From Larimichthys crocea (taxonomy: Eukaryota; Chordata; Actinopteri; Sciaenidae): a stretch of DNA of 64,000 nt. How positions within the stretch are numbered: the stretch's first letter is position 1; each line of letters begins with the position of its first letter. Shown here piece by piece: positions 23,801 to 35,800 of this stretch. Under the pieces are notes generated by a model. That model worked only from the letters and a program-made list of their open reading frames with translations, was not told the DNA's origin and ran no database searches. The position numbers and the translations under genes are program-made. The stretch is taken from positions 21,529,582 to 21,593,581 of the forward strand of contig NC_040028.1 in the NCBI RefSeq assembly GCF_000972845.2, given 5' to 3'.

Positions 23801-26800
23801 ACCTGGGAGGCTCCTGAGCATGACGGAGGAAGCCCTCTCACTGGCTACCAGGTGGAGAAACGGGACGTGTCGCGCAAGACCTGGGTCAAGGTAGGACATC
23901 AATATCTGCATTCATAACTTGACATCCTAACCTCACCTCCTGCATCTCTAGTGTCTCCATGACTGTCTCTTTGACCTGACATCTAACAATAATTTAAAAA
24001 TCTGTTTCTCTGTTCTCTTTTTCAGGTGATCACAGGAATCCAGGATCAGGAGTTCACCGTTACCGATGTGGTTGAAGGGAAGGAGTATCTGTTCAGAGTC
24101 ACCGCCTGCAACAAGTGTGGACCAGGAGAGCCAGCATACATTGATGAGCCCGTCAATGTCTCCTCTCCTGCCAGTGAGCATGCATAATTACTCTTGTGTT
24201 AATTTCTTTAAATCCTTGTGTTATATGCAGTATGTACGTATGTTTACAGTACATTACACACAGGACATTCAGGATGCATGGTGCTAGACTTAAGAGACAT
24301 AGTCTGGGTTGTTTTGACTTTCCAAAAATGGTCTGCCTTTCAGCTTTATACAGTCCTAAGGAACTTTCTAACCCCTCCATCTCGTTTCCCTCCAGCCATC
24401 CCCGACCCTCCAGAGAACCTCAGATGGAGAGACAAGTCAGCCAGCGGCATCTTCCTGACATGGGAGCCACCAAAGTATGATGGTGGATCTGGCATCCGTG
24501 GCTACAATGTGGATCGTTGCCAGAGAGGAACCGATAAGTGGGAACCCTGTGGGGACCTGGTACCTGAGCTGAAATGCCAGGTGACAGGCCTGATCGAGGG
24601 CCAGTGGTACGCCTACAGAGTCCGAGCTCTGAACAAACTTGGAGCCAGCCAGCCTTGCAAGGCTACTGATGAGATCCAGGCCGTTGATCCCATAGGTACC
24701 TAGAATTGACTAATTTATTCCATGTACAAAGTTATTCACAATTATTTTTATTTACTATGCAGAATTTAAAAAAGGATTTTTCTTCCCTTTGTCAATATTC
24801 TAAATGATATTCACAATATGTGAGGTCAGTCAAAGTTTTATTGAACAAAACCCTGACTCCAATCAAAACACAAAGATTTACCAACAATGAACACCAGAGG
24901 GCGTTCTACACCACACACACACATAGTAGCATGCTGTGAAATACGCATTGATGTTGTGTGGATACATGAATGTTTTGTAGTATTTACCAAGAGACAGTAA
25001 AGTTGTATTTGTTTTCTTCAAATTTCTGAATGACCTCTCATTTTCATTTTCTCTGCAGAGCCTCCAGAGATCCAGCTGGACGCCAAACTGCTGGCCGGTC
25101 TTACCGCCAAGGCTGGCAGCAAGATCGAACTCCCAGCCGAGGTGACTGGTAAGCCGGAACCCAGGGTGAAATGGACCAAGGCTGACCTGGTACTCAAACC
25201 TGATGACAGGGTGTCCATCGACACCAAGCCAGGACACTCTACCGTTAGCATCGCAAAGACCAAGAGAGATGACAGCTCCACCTACATCATAGAGGCCACC
25301 AACAGCAAGGGCCGTGCCACTGCCACCGTTGAAGTCAACATCCTTGGTAAGACCAGATGACAACAGAGAAAACAAAAAAAGAAAAAAAGTTTTTATCTTG
25401 ACATCTGGTTAATTAAATTTCAAATCTGCTTTCCTCACACAGATAAGCCTGGTCCTCCAGCTGCCTTTGACATCTCTGAGATCACCAACGAGACCTGCTT
25501 CCTGGCCTGGAACCCTCCACGTGACGATGGCGGTTCCAGAGTAACCAACTACATCGTTGAGCGCCGTGCTGCAGAGAGCGAGATCTGGCACCGGCTGTCC
25601 TCCACCATTAAACAGACCACATACAAAGCTGTAGGCCTGGTCAAATTTAAGGAATACATCTTTAGAGTCTTTGCTGAGAACCAGTTTGGTGTTGGCCCAC
25701 CTGCTGAACACCCATCCATCATCGCCAGATACCCCTTCGGTAGGTCACTTGACCATAGGACTTATGTTTATCACATGAATATGTAATCTTAAAGTAAACT
25801 GCGAGGAAAAATATCAAAGTTTTAGTTCAGTTAGCTTATGCCTCTTGATTTGTCCTTAGAAACTCCTGGGGCTCCTTACAAGCTGGAACCTTCAGACATT
25901 GCCAAGGACTCCCTTACTCTGACCTGGTACGAGCCTGATGAGGACGGAGGAAGTCCCATCACCGGATACTGGGTGGAGAGATACGAACCTGACCATGACA
26001 GGTGGATAAGATGCAACAAGCTGCCAATCAAAGACACCAACTATAGGTGAGTCTAACCACTCCACTGTCTGAAATGAGTTTTACACCGAGCTCCTTTCTT
26101 GGATTTAGATCTGCTAATTTGGCGTGTTTTCCTCTGCAGAGTCAAGGGTCTTCCCACCAGGAAGAAGTACAAGTTCAGAGTCCTAGCTGAGAATCTGGCT
26201 GGAACTGGAAAACCCAGCAAAGAGACAGATCCAATCCTTGTCAAAGATCCTATTGGTACAAACGTGTTTCCGTACTCACTTTATTTGTGTATGAACATCA
26301 AAAACCTGTTCAGATAAAAACATCATGGTTTAACTCTTCCAGATCCTCCATGGGCTCCTGGTAAACCCACTGTGAAGGATGTGGCCAAGACTTCCTGCTT
26401 CCTGATGTGGACCAAACCGGAGCACGATGGTGGTGCAAAGATCGAAGGCTACGTCATTGAGATGCTGAAGAGTGGTACCACAGACTGGATCCGCGTGGCA
26501 GAGGACATCAACCTCCTGGAGTACTTCTTGAAGGGGCTGATGGAGAAGCAGGAGTACTCTTTCAGGGTGCGAGCTGTTAATGTGGCCGGAGAGAGCGAAC
26601 CTAGCGAGCCTAGCGACCCAGTGCTCTGCAAAGAGAGACTCAGTGAGTAGAACTGATGGATCAACTGCTGCCCAAAGTCCTGCTATGTTAAATGAATTCA
26701 CACATTCAACATATGACGGTATATCGTTGTCCTCTCCAGACCCTCCTACTGCTCCTCGCTGGTTGGAAGTCGTCAACATCAGCAGGAAGAGTGCTGACTT

Positions 26801-29800
26801 GAAGTGGACAGCTCCTGAACGTGACGGCGGCTCAAAGATCACCAACTACGTGGTGGAGAAGCGTGACGCCAAGCGTAAAGGCTGGCAGGCTGTCGACACC
26901 ACAGTCAAGGAGCTGAAGTACACCGTGTCGCCACTCAATGAAGGATCACTCTACGTGTTCCGCGTTGCTGCAGAGAACGCTGTGGGCGTCGGACCGTTCT
27001 GCGAGCTGGAGGACTCTGTGCTGGCCAAAGACACTTTCAGTAAGTGTAGAGTAGTTTTAGTGATGTATACATTTAACTATTTTAATCAGGAGGAAGAAAA
27101 TTGATCCCCATTGATCTGTTGATGAATAATATTCTTTTTCTCATAGCTACTCCTGGGCCACCTTACGGCCTTACTGTCAACGCTGTGACTAAAAGATACG
27201 TGGACCTGCAGTGGGAGGAACCTAAGAACGATGGTGGCAGACCAATCCTCAAGTAATTTTTTTCCCCAACACATCTTTATTAGCAAACGTTAAATAAATT
27301 CATGCCATCCTAATGGTGGATTATTTTTATGCTCCCTACCAGTGTCACAGTGTAGTGTCGAGATTTATTCTGCAATTAGGAGCCGTTGGTCCTGTGTAGG
27401 GGGATGCTACCTTACCATGATTCCTCATGATAGCTATTTTTCAGGTTTTTATGTCAGAGTATTTGTTGTTTACCTTGTGGTGACTCTGGCCTCCAGGTAT
27501 TCCATTGAAAAGAAAGAGAAGCTTGGAACTCGCTGGGTGAAATGTGGAAAGACTTCAGGTCCAGACTGTAAGTACAGAGTAACAGACGTCATCGAGGGAA
27601 CAGAGGTTCAGTTCCAGGTCTGTGCTGAAAACGAGGCTGGCGTTGGTCATCCAAGCGAACCCACCGAGATCCTCACCATCGAAGATCCAACAGGTTAGTC
27701 CAGTAACAATTGATGGCTCAGTAAGAAACTATACAGTAAAGTGTAAAAAGAGGCTAAATCCTTTTGCCCTGTCCGTTCCAGAAATGCCATCACCACCCAT
27801 CGAGCTGCACGTAACTGGAGCCGGCCGTAACTTCCTGTCCATTGCCTGGAAGCCTCCGCAGAGGGATGGCGGCTGCCCCATCACCGGCTACCACATTGAG
27901 ATGTGTGAGCCAGGAACAGAGAAGTGGATGAGGGTCAACTCACGTCCAGTGAGGGAGCTGAAATACTGCGTGGAGGAGGGTGTAGTCCCTGAGAAGGAGT
28001 ACATCCTGAGAGTGAGAGCTATCAACAGCGTCGGAGTCAGCGAGCCATCCGACATCTCTGAGAACGTCTTCGCCAAAGAAACTGACTGTAAGAGCTAAGC
28101 TTAACGCTGTCCTTAATGTTCAATAAGTCAACAAACTGACACTAACAGGTGAATGTTTTTTTTTTATGTGTGTGTTTTTTAAGGTAACCCAACACTGGAG
28201 TTCCAGACTCTGGATCTGGTTGTTGTGGAAACAGAGAAGCTGCACATCCCAGTTCCCTTCAAAGCCGTCCCCTCACCCAGAATCACCTGGCACAAGGACG
28301 GCAAGGAGCTTAAGGCAGATGAACGTCTCGGCTTCAGGTCAGTGTGACATGACCCATTTTAAAAGTCCAAAAACACCTGTTTTGATTGTAAAAAGATTGT
28401 TACCTTTGGACAGAGCCAGAACTAATATCTTTGTAGCAGCAGGGCTAAAACTTTCTTCATTACTGTCCAAAACCATCCCAAACTAAATGCTGGCAGTCCC
28501 CAGATTATAAAATTGCTGATTTTCTACAATTAGATTGTTTGTATTCAACAGGAAGGAGTATACTGCCTGTCACCTGGAAATCGACAGCAGCCTTCACCCT
28601 GATGCTGGACAGTACAAAGTCACTCTGGAGAATACACTGGGAGCTGCCAGTGCCACCATCAACGTCAAAGTCATTGGTACTCTATCCACAGTTTTTACAT
28701 TATCACATAGACATTATCACATAGACATCAATCACATTGATTGTGATTGATGTGATTGATGTTCTGACCAGAACACTCTTTTTTTTAACATTGTCTTTCT
28801 GTGTTCAGGTCTTCCTGGTCCTTGTAAGGAAATCCTGGCCTCTGAGATCACAAAGAACTCCTGCAAAGTGTCCTGGGATCCTCCAGACTATGACGGTGGC
28901 AGTCCAATCATTCACTACGTCCTGCAGGTCAGAGATGGTGGCATGGTTTTATTTCTGACTCTGCTTGGTTTGAAGGTGAAAACTGATCATTTGGTTTGTG
29001 ATTTACATGCAGCGCCGTGAAGCTGGCAGGAGGACGTATGTCAACGTGATGTCTGGAGAGAACAAGATGTGCTGGAACGTTAAAGATCTCATCCCCAACG
29101 GAGAGTACTACTTCAGAGTCCAGGCCATCAACAAGATTGGGGGAGGAGAGTTCACTGAGCTCCGCAACCCAGTCATCGCAGAGGACCAGAAACGTAGGAA
29201 AAAAAATAGGTTTATTGTCTGCTGTGGCTCTGGAGGAGAAGAGACTTGAGTTTGCAACCAGGAAAGAACTAACTGAAACCTATCTCTCATCCTAGATGCT
29301 CCTGACCCACCTGTGGATGTGGAGACCCATTACCCAACATCAAGCACCATCACTCTGACCTGGAAGCCACCAATGTACGACGGTGGCTGCAAGATCATGG
29401 GCTACGTCCTGGAGAAGCAGCAGAAGGGCGAAGACAAGTGGGAAAGATGCAATGACTTCTTGGTGCCTGTTCTGTCCTACACCGTCAGAGGTCTGACGGA
29501 GGGCAAGAACTACACCTTCAGAGTCAAAGCTGAAAACGCCGCCGGCATCAGCGAGCCATCACGCAACACACCATTCGCCAAGGCTTCGGATGCCATCGGT
29601 AAGGAGCTCAGAAATGTCTCATTGTGATCTTCTGTCTTTAATAATAATGCAGCTGTTGAACGTTTTGTTAATTTCACTTTCATTCTTTCTCAGATCCTCC
29701 AAAGGTTTTCCTGAGCGGCAGCCTGCAGTCCGGTCTCAGCGTGAAGCGAGGCTATGAGATCTGCCTGGACGCCAACATTTCTGGTTCGCCATATCCTGAG

Positions 29801-32800
29801 ATCACCTGGTACTGGAACAACCAGGTGATCCGACCTGAACCGCTCCGCAAGAGGCCGGAAAAACCCCTGAAGAAGAAGGTAGAAAAGAAGGAAGAGGAGA
29901 AAGAGAAGGCAGAGGCAGAGAAAAAGGAAGGGGAGGGAGAGGTGAAGGAAGGAGAAGAGAAGAAGGAGGGAGAGGAGAAGAAGGAGGAGGAGAAGAAGGA
30001 GGAGGAGAAGAAGGAGGAGGAGAAGAAGGAAGAGGAGGCAGCAGAGCCAGAGGAGGAGGAACCCGACTACCCGACGATCAATGAACGTCTGACCATTGAC
30101 AACAGCCGCAGAGGCATGTCCTCTATCATCATCAGGGACTCGATCCGCCGCGACCATGGCGTCTACATGGTGAAGGTGCAGAATGACCACGGGAAAGCCT
30201 CAGTAACCTGCGAGGTCAATGTGCTCGGTGAGATTTCTTCTCTCTTTTTTGGTGTCATAGATTTGGTGTCATGTCATGCATGAGCATTTTTAAAAAGCCA
30301 TACAAGATTTAATGAAAAAAGCTGCCACTTTGAAACATTTCATGGGTAAAACAATCATTCCCGCTGTCTGCAGATGCTCCTGGGCCTCCAGTGAACTTCA
30401 AATTTGAGGAGGTGAGGAAGAACTCTGTCATTTGCAAGTGGGATCCTCCTCTGGATGATGGCGGCAGTGAGATCATCAACTACACTCTGGAGAAGAAGGA
30501 CAACTCGAAGCTGGAGATTGGCTGGAGCTGCGTCACCTCCACACTGAGAGGATGCCGCTACCTTGTGCCCAAACTCATTGAGAAAAAGGAGTACCTCTTC
30601 AGGGTCCAGGCTGAGAACAAGTTCGGCGCTGGTCCACACTGCGTCTCCAAACCACTCATTGCCAAGAATCCTTTCGGTATGGTATTATTAATTACTAGCA
30701 CAGTTCATGCTAAGAAAAAAGTTTTTTCAGTCTTCTGACGTATTCTTATTTATTTCCTGCTGTCTCTTCTCTTTCGTTCTCCTTAGAACCTCCTGAGGCC
30801 CCCGAACAGCCACAGGTTGAAGACATCACGGCCCACAGCATGCTGGTCATCTGGAACGAACCCAAAGATAATGGCAGCCCCATCTTGGGATACTGGGTAG
30901 AGCGCCGCGAGATCAACAGCTCTCACTGGGCACGTGTCAACAGGTGAGGAAAAGTAACAACAAAATGTTTGTCTTCTACTAAGACTCTGGTCTTAGAACC
31001 TATTGAAACCTCTTTTTCTGAATGCTCCTTTCTGTACTGATCTTCAGGGAGATCGTCCCTAACACTGAGCTGAACGTTGAAGGTCTGCTGGATGGTTACA
31101 CTTACATCTTCAGGGTGGCGGCTGAAAACCAGGCCGGCCCCGGAAAGTTCAGTCCCCCCTCTGAACCTATGACTGCCCAAGCTCCAATCCGTATGTAAAC
31201 TTTTTCGAAAACTTGTGTTCAGTACGACTCCTTTCTTATCTAGCGTGCTGTTTATTTAAAATGAGAAAAGAATCAGAAAACTATGATCATGGAGAAACCT
31301 CGAGAGTGACGAACAGGACAAATTATGTCCATGAAAATATCAATCATGTCCCATTGCTGTTTATTTGTGACACTGCAGTGCCTCCTGGACCTCCAGTTGC
31401 CCGAGTGGAGTCGACCACTGACCATTCCATTAATGTGGAGTGGGACCCACCTGCTGACAATGGTGGAGGAGAGGTCTTTGGATACCATGTGGAAAAGGTC
31501 AAATCATCAAGTCACCTCTGATTCTTCTGCTTTATTTACATTTGTTTTCAGACTTTCTCGACAGAGAACAAGAACTTGTTGATGATTTCTTTGTGTTCTT
31601 TGGTGTTCTTCAGGCCGTGTTTGGTAGCAAGGACTGGTCCAGGGCTACAGAGCGTCTTCAGAAGACTCGGGCTTTCACTGTCTATGGAGTCCGTGAGGGA
31701 GCCAAGTACATGGTCAAAGTCATTGCCTGCAATGTTGCCGGAGAGGGAACACCAGGATTCACAGAGTCTGTGTTCGTCCGGTATCCTGCAGGTCAGCAGA
31801 AGAAAAAAGAGACTGAACTTTGGATGTTTGATTCACTGTTGATGGAAATCTCATCATCGTTTTTTTTTGGTTGTTGACTTCTTTGTTTGGTTACCTTACC
31901 TCCACAGAGAAGCCAGTGATTGAACTGGACCTGGCCACCAAGAATGGTGTGATCGTCAGAGCTGGAGAGACACTCAATGTACTTGCTACAGTCACAGGCA
32001 AACCTTATCCATACATCACCTGGACAATAGAGGATGCCAAACCTGACAAAGACCGTGTGGAGATCCTCACTGAAGGCAACAATAGCATTGTTTCAATCCA
32101 GAACGCTCAGAGAAAGGACAGCGGCAGATACCATATCTCCGTTTGCAACCCCAGCGGCATCAAGGGTGCTTCGATCAGAGTGGATGTCATGGGTGAGTGG
32201 AAGTTGAGGAAGGACTTGATGATACGGAAAAAATAGGAGTTAATTGGAATTAATTTATGCTATGAAAATAAAAATGAACACAGTGGTATAATATTGTTTT
32301 ATCTTCAGATGTACCTGGACCTGTCACGGATCTGAAGCCCGTTGTTGTCACTCGTAAGATGATCTTCCTGAACTGGGACGACCCTGTGGATGATGGAGGC
32401 AGCGACCTGACTGGCTTCATTGTGGAGAGAAGAGATCCAAAATCCAAGACGCAAACATGGAAGCAGCCTGTTGAAACCATGGCATCCAAGTGTGAGTGCA
32501 TGGGCATTGTGGAGGGACAGGAGTACATCTTCCGCGTTATTGCCAAGAACAAGTACGGTTTGGGACCACCCGTCGAGCTGGAACCCATCACGGCTGTGGA
32601 CGCACAGGGTGAGTCCTAAAAACACTTGATCAAAGTCCTTCCTTCAGTGTTTAGGAGAAACATGTGAATTTGTACTTAAAACTAATTATTGCTTTGGTGG
32701 TCATGTAGGTCCACCATCATATCCCGAGAAGTTCCACTACACTGAGCGCACCAAGAGCTCCGTCACACTGGCCTGGAAGCCACCGCGTAATGATGGTGGC

Positions 32801-35800
32801 AGCCCTGTCATCGGCTACTTTGTTGAGAAGAAGAGGCAGGACAAGCAGGCTTTCGAGCCCTGCAACACGGAGATCTGCCCCAACATGACCATGACTGTGG
32901 AGGGCCTGGACGAGGACTGGATGTACGAGTTCAGGATCAAGTGTGCCAACCTAATTGGAGAGAGCGAGCCATCCAACCCATTCGCCATGATCATCCAAGA
33001 TGATGAAGGTATGGCTGAAAGACAGATTTTTATTGAGAGAATGCTATTAGGATTAAACAATTAGGGTGTTTATAGTGCAGATTAGTGTTTTCATCGTGTG
33101 CTGATTTGTTTTGTTGCTGTTCTGTCCATCTCAGTGTCTCCTGAGGTCCACATGTTGAAGCAGTTCAAGGCTGACACCATCACCGTTAGGAAGAATGAGC
33201 CCATTGAGATGCCCGCTGACATCCTGGGCCTGCCCATCCCTAAGGTCGAGTGGACCAAGGATGACGTAGTGATTGAGCCCACCGAGACTCTGCTGATTGA
33301 GACTGAGGTGACTGGCAGGTTGAACTGCAAGTCTGTGCTGTCTATCCCAGCAGCCAACAGGAGGGACCAAGGCAGCTACACTGTGACTGCCTCCAACAAC
33401 ATGGGCTCAGCCAAGCACATCATCTATGTCATGGTGCTGGGTGAGTTGAAATCCCTGAATACCACCAAAAAAGACAAGATCTGAGAAAAATAATGTGTAC
33501 TCAATGTGTACTACTTTTTCTCTCCCCTCAGACCGGCCACTTCCACCCAGGAATGTGACAGTGTCCAACATCAGGGCAGAGTCTTGCTACCTCCAGTGGG
33601 AGGCACCACTGGATAATGGTGGCAGTGAGCTGACCAACTACATTGTTGAGAAGAAGGAAATACGGACAGAGGAGCCAGAGGTGGAAGAGGGACAGGAAGC
33701 TCCACCTGAGCCACAGTGGGAGGAGGTTACCAGCAGCATCATTGAAAAGAAATATGGGGTATGTCCCGATAATAACAACAATAATAATGATGATAACATG
33801 GTTGTCATAGGCCTTTAAAGCCCAATTTTCACAACCTCCCTCTCCTGCAGGTGTGGAACCTGGATACCAACAAGACCTACATGTTCCGGGTCAAAGCTGA
33901 GAATCGCTACGGCAAATCTGATCCCTGCGCAACTGAGGAAGTCCAGATTATAGACCCATTCGGCCTTCCTGGCCCACCAGAGAAACCAACCATTGCAGAG
34001 TACTCCAAGACCTCCATGACCCTAACCTGGGAGCCTCCCAGAGACACTGGTGGCTCTATGATTATTGGCTACTGGCTGGAGAAGAGGGAGAGAGGTACTG
34101 ACTACTGGGCCAGAGTCAACAAGATGCCGGTCACCAAGAGGGGCATGAAAGGCTGGGAGTACCAGGTTAGTTGCTGAGATGTTATTTCTGTCATAACTCT
34201 GGGTCTTTATAGTGTAAGATCTACATTTGAATTAAGCTTTTGTCAACCTCCTAAGTAGAACCTTAGGGTAAACCCAAGCAGACCTCTGGACATTTAAGAA
34301 GGTTCATTTGCAGACCCCCAGTAAAGGTCTGTTTGGATAGCTAGCCACAGGATTCTGATGAGTCCCCACAACTTTATGTCTCTTCCAGGTGACCCGTTTG
34401 TTTGAAGGAACAGAGTACGAGTTCAGGGTGGCTGCCTCCAATTCTGCAGGAACTGGACCATTCAGTGGCCCATCCGACTCTGCCTTTGCTGTTGATCCAC
34501 TTAGTGAGTAAAAAGCTACTAGCTTCTTTTTAAAGCACTGGATAAAAAATCACCCAAATTGCTGAAGTCCTACTTTATCAAATTGTATACTGTTTTCACA
34601 AACTGCTGCTCTTCACTCCAGCTCCTCCAAGCATGCCCGCTGCTCCAGTGGTGGCTGATAAGACAAAGCACAGTGTCACACTGTCCTGGACTCCACCAGA
34701 GAGGGATGGAGGAAGCCCCATCACGGGCTACCTCATCCAGATCCAGGATGAGGGATCCTCAGTGTGGATGACAGTGAATGACCCAGAGACCGTGCACCCC
34801 ACTACTGAGTATACTGTGCCCAGCCTCCGTGCACTGAAACACTACCGCTTCAGGATCATTGCTGTCAATGCCATTGGCGAGTCTGACCCCAGCCCTCGCA
34901 CCGGCGAGGTTAAAATTGAGGATATCCAGCGTAAGTCCTACTTTGAAGTCTTACTGCAACAAATAGATGATAACCAAAGGTCCAAAGTTTTTTTCTGATG
35001 GTTCCACTGTTTCTTCCTCAACAGTTGGACCTTCCATCAACATTGACATGACTGTCGATGACCTGCTGTACGTTCGTGCTGGAGAGCCATTCAAGATCCC
35101 TGCCTCCATCAAGGGCCGCCCTGTTCCTAAGGTTACCTGGGACTATTATGGCAAAGCCAAGTCACACAAGAAGGACAAACTCCACACACTGCCTGAGGAC
35201 TCTCAGGTGAGACTCATCACAACCCGTTCATTATTTCACCACATAGCCACCACAACACGGAGAAAGGACTGTGAAGTTCTAACACCATCTTCTGAAGGGA
35301 TCAATTCATGTTTTATAGATTTGAATCTTTACTTACAAACTGTTTTTATGTATTCAGGTTGAATCCACTGACACCACGTCCATCGTGACTGTCCCTGTCA
35401 GTCTGAGAATCCACTCTGGACGCTACACCATCACTGCCAAGAACAAGTCCGGACAGAAACACGTCAATGTCAGAGTCAATGTCCTTGGTATGTCCCTGTT
35501 TTACTACAAACCTGAGCAGGATTTTCTACAGTCTGCATGTTGGAGTTGTTGTTTGGTTGCTCTTCGATGTCTGACTATGAGTCTTCCTGGGTGCAGATGT
35601 CCCTGGAGCTCCAAAGGAACTGAGGGTTACTGACATCACAAGGTCGACAATGAGGCTGATCTGGAAGCTCCCCGATAGTGATGGAGGAGAAAGAATTAAG
35701 ACCTACTTCATTGAGAAGAAAAGTCTCACTGACAAGGCCTGGACAACGGTAAACATCACCAATCTTAGCAAGTCTATCTTCATCAGAACTGAGGTAACGT

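Noticed and set aside
29690..30190. Long minus-strand frame rich in Leu
   Set aside because: It is only the antisense of the Lys/Glu-rich coding stretch.
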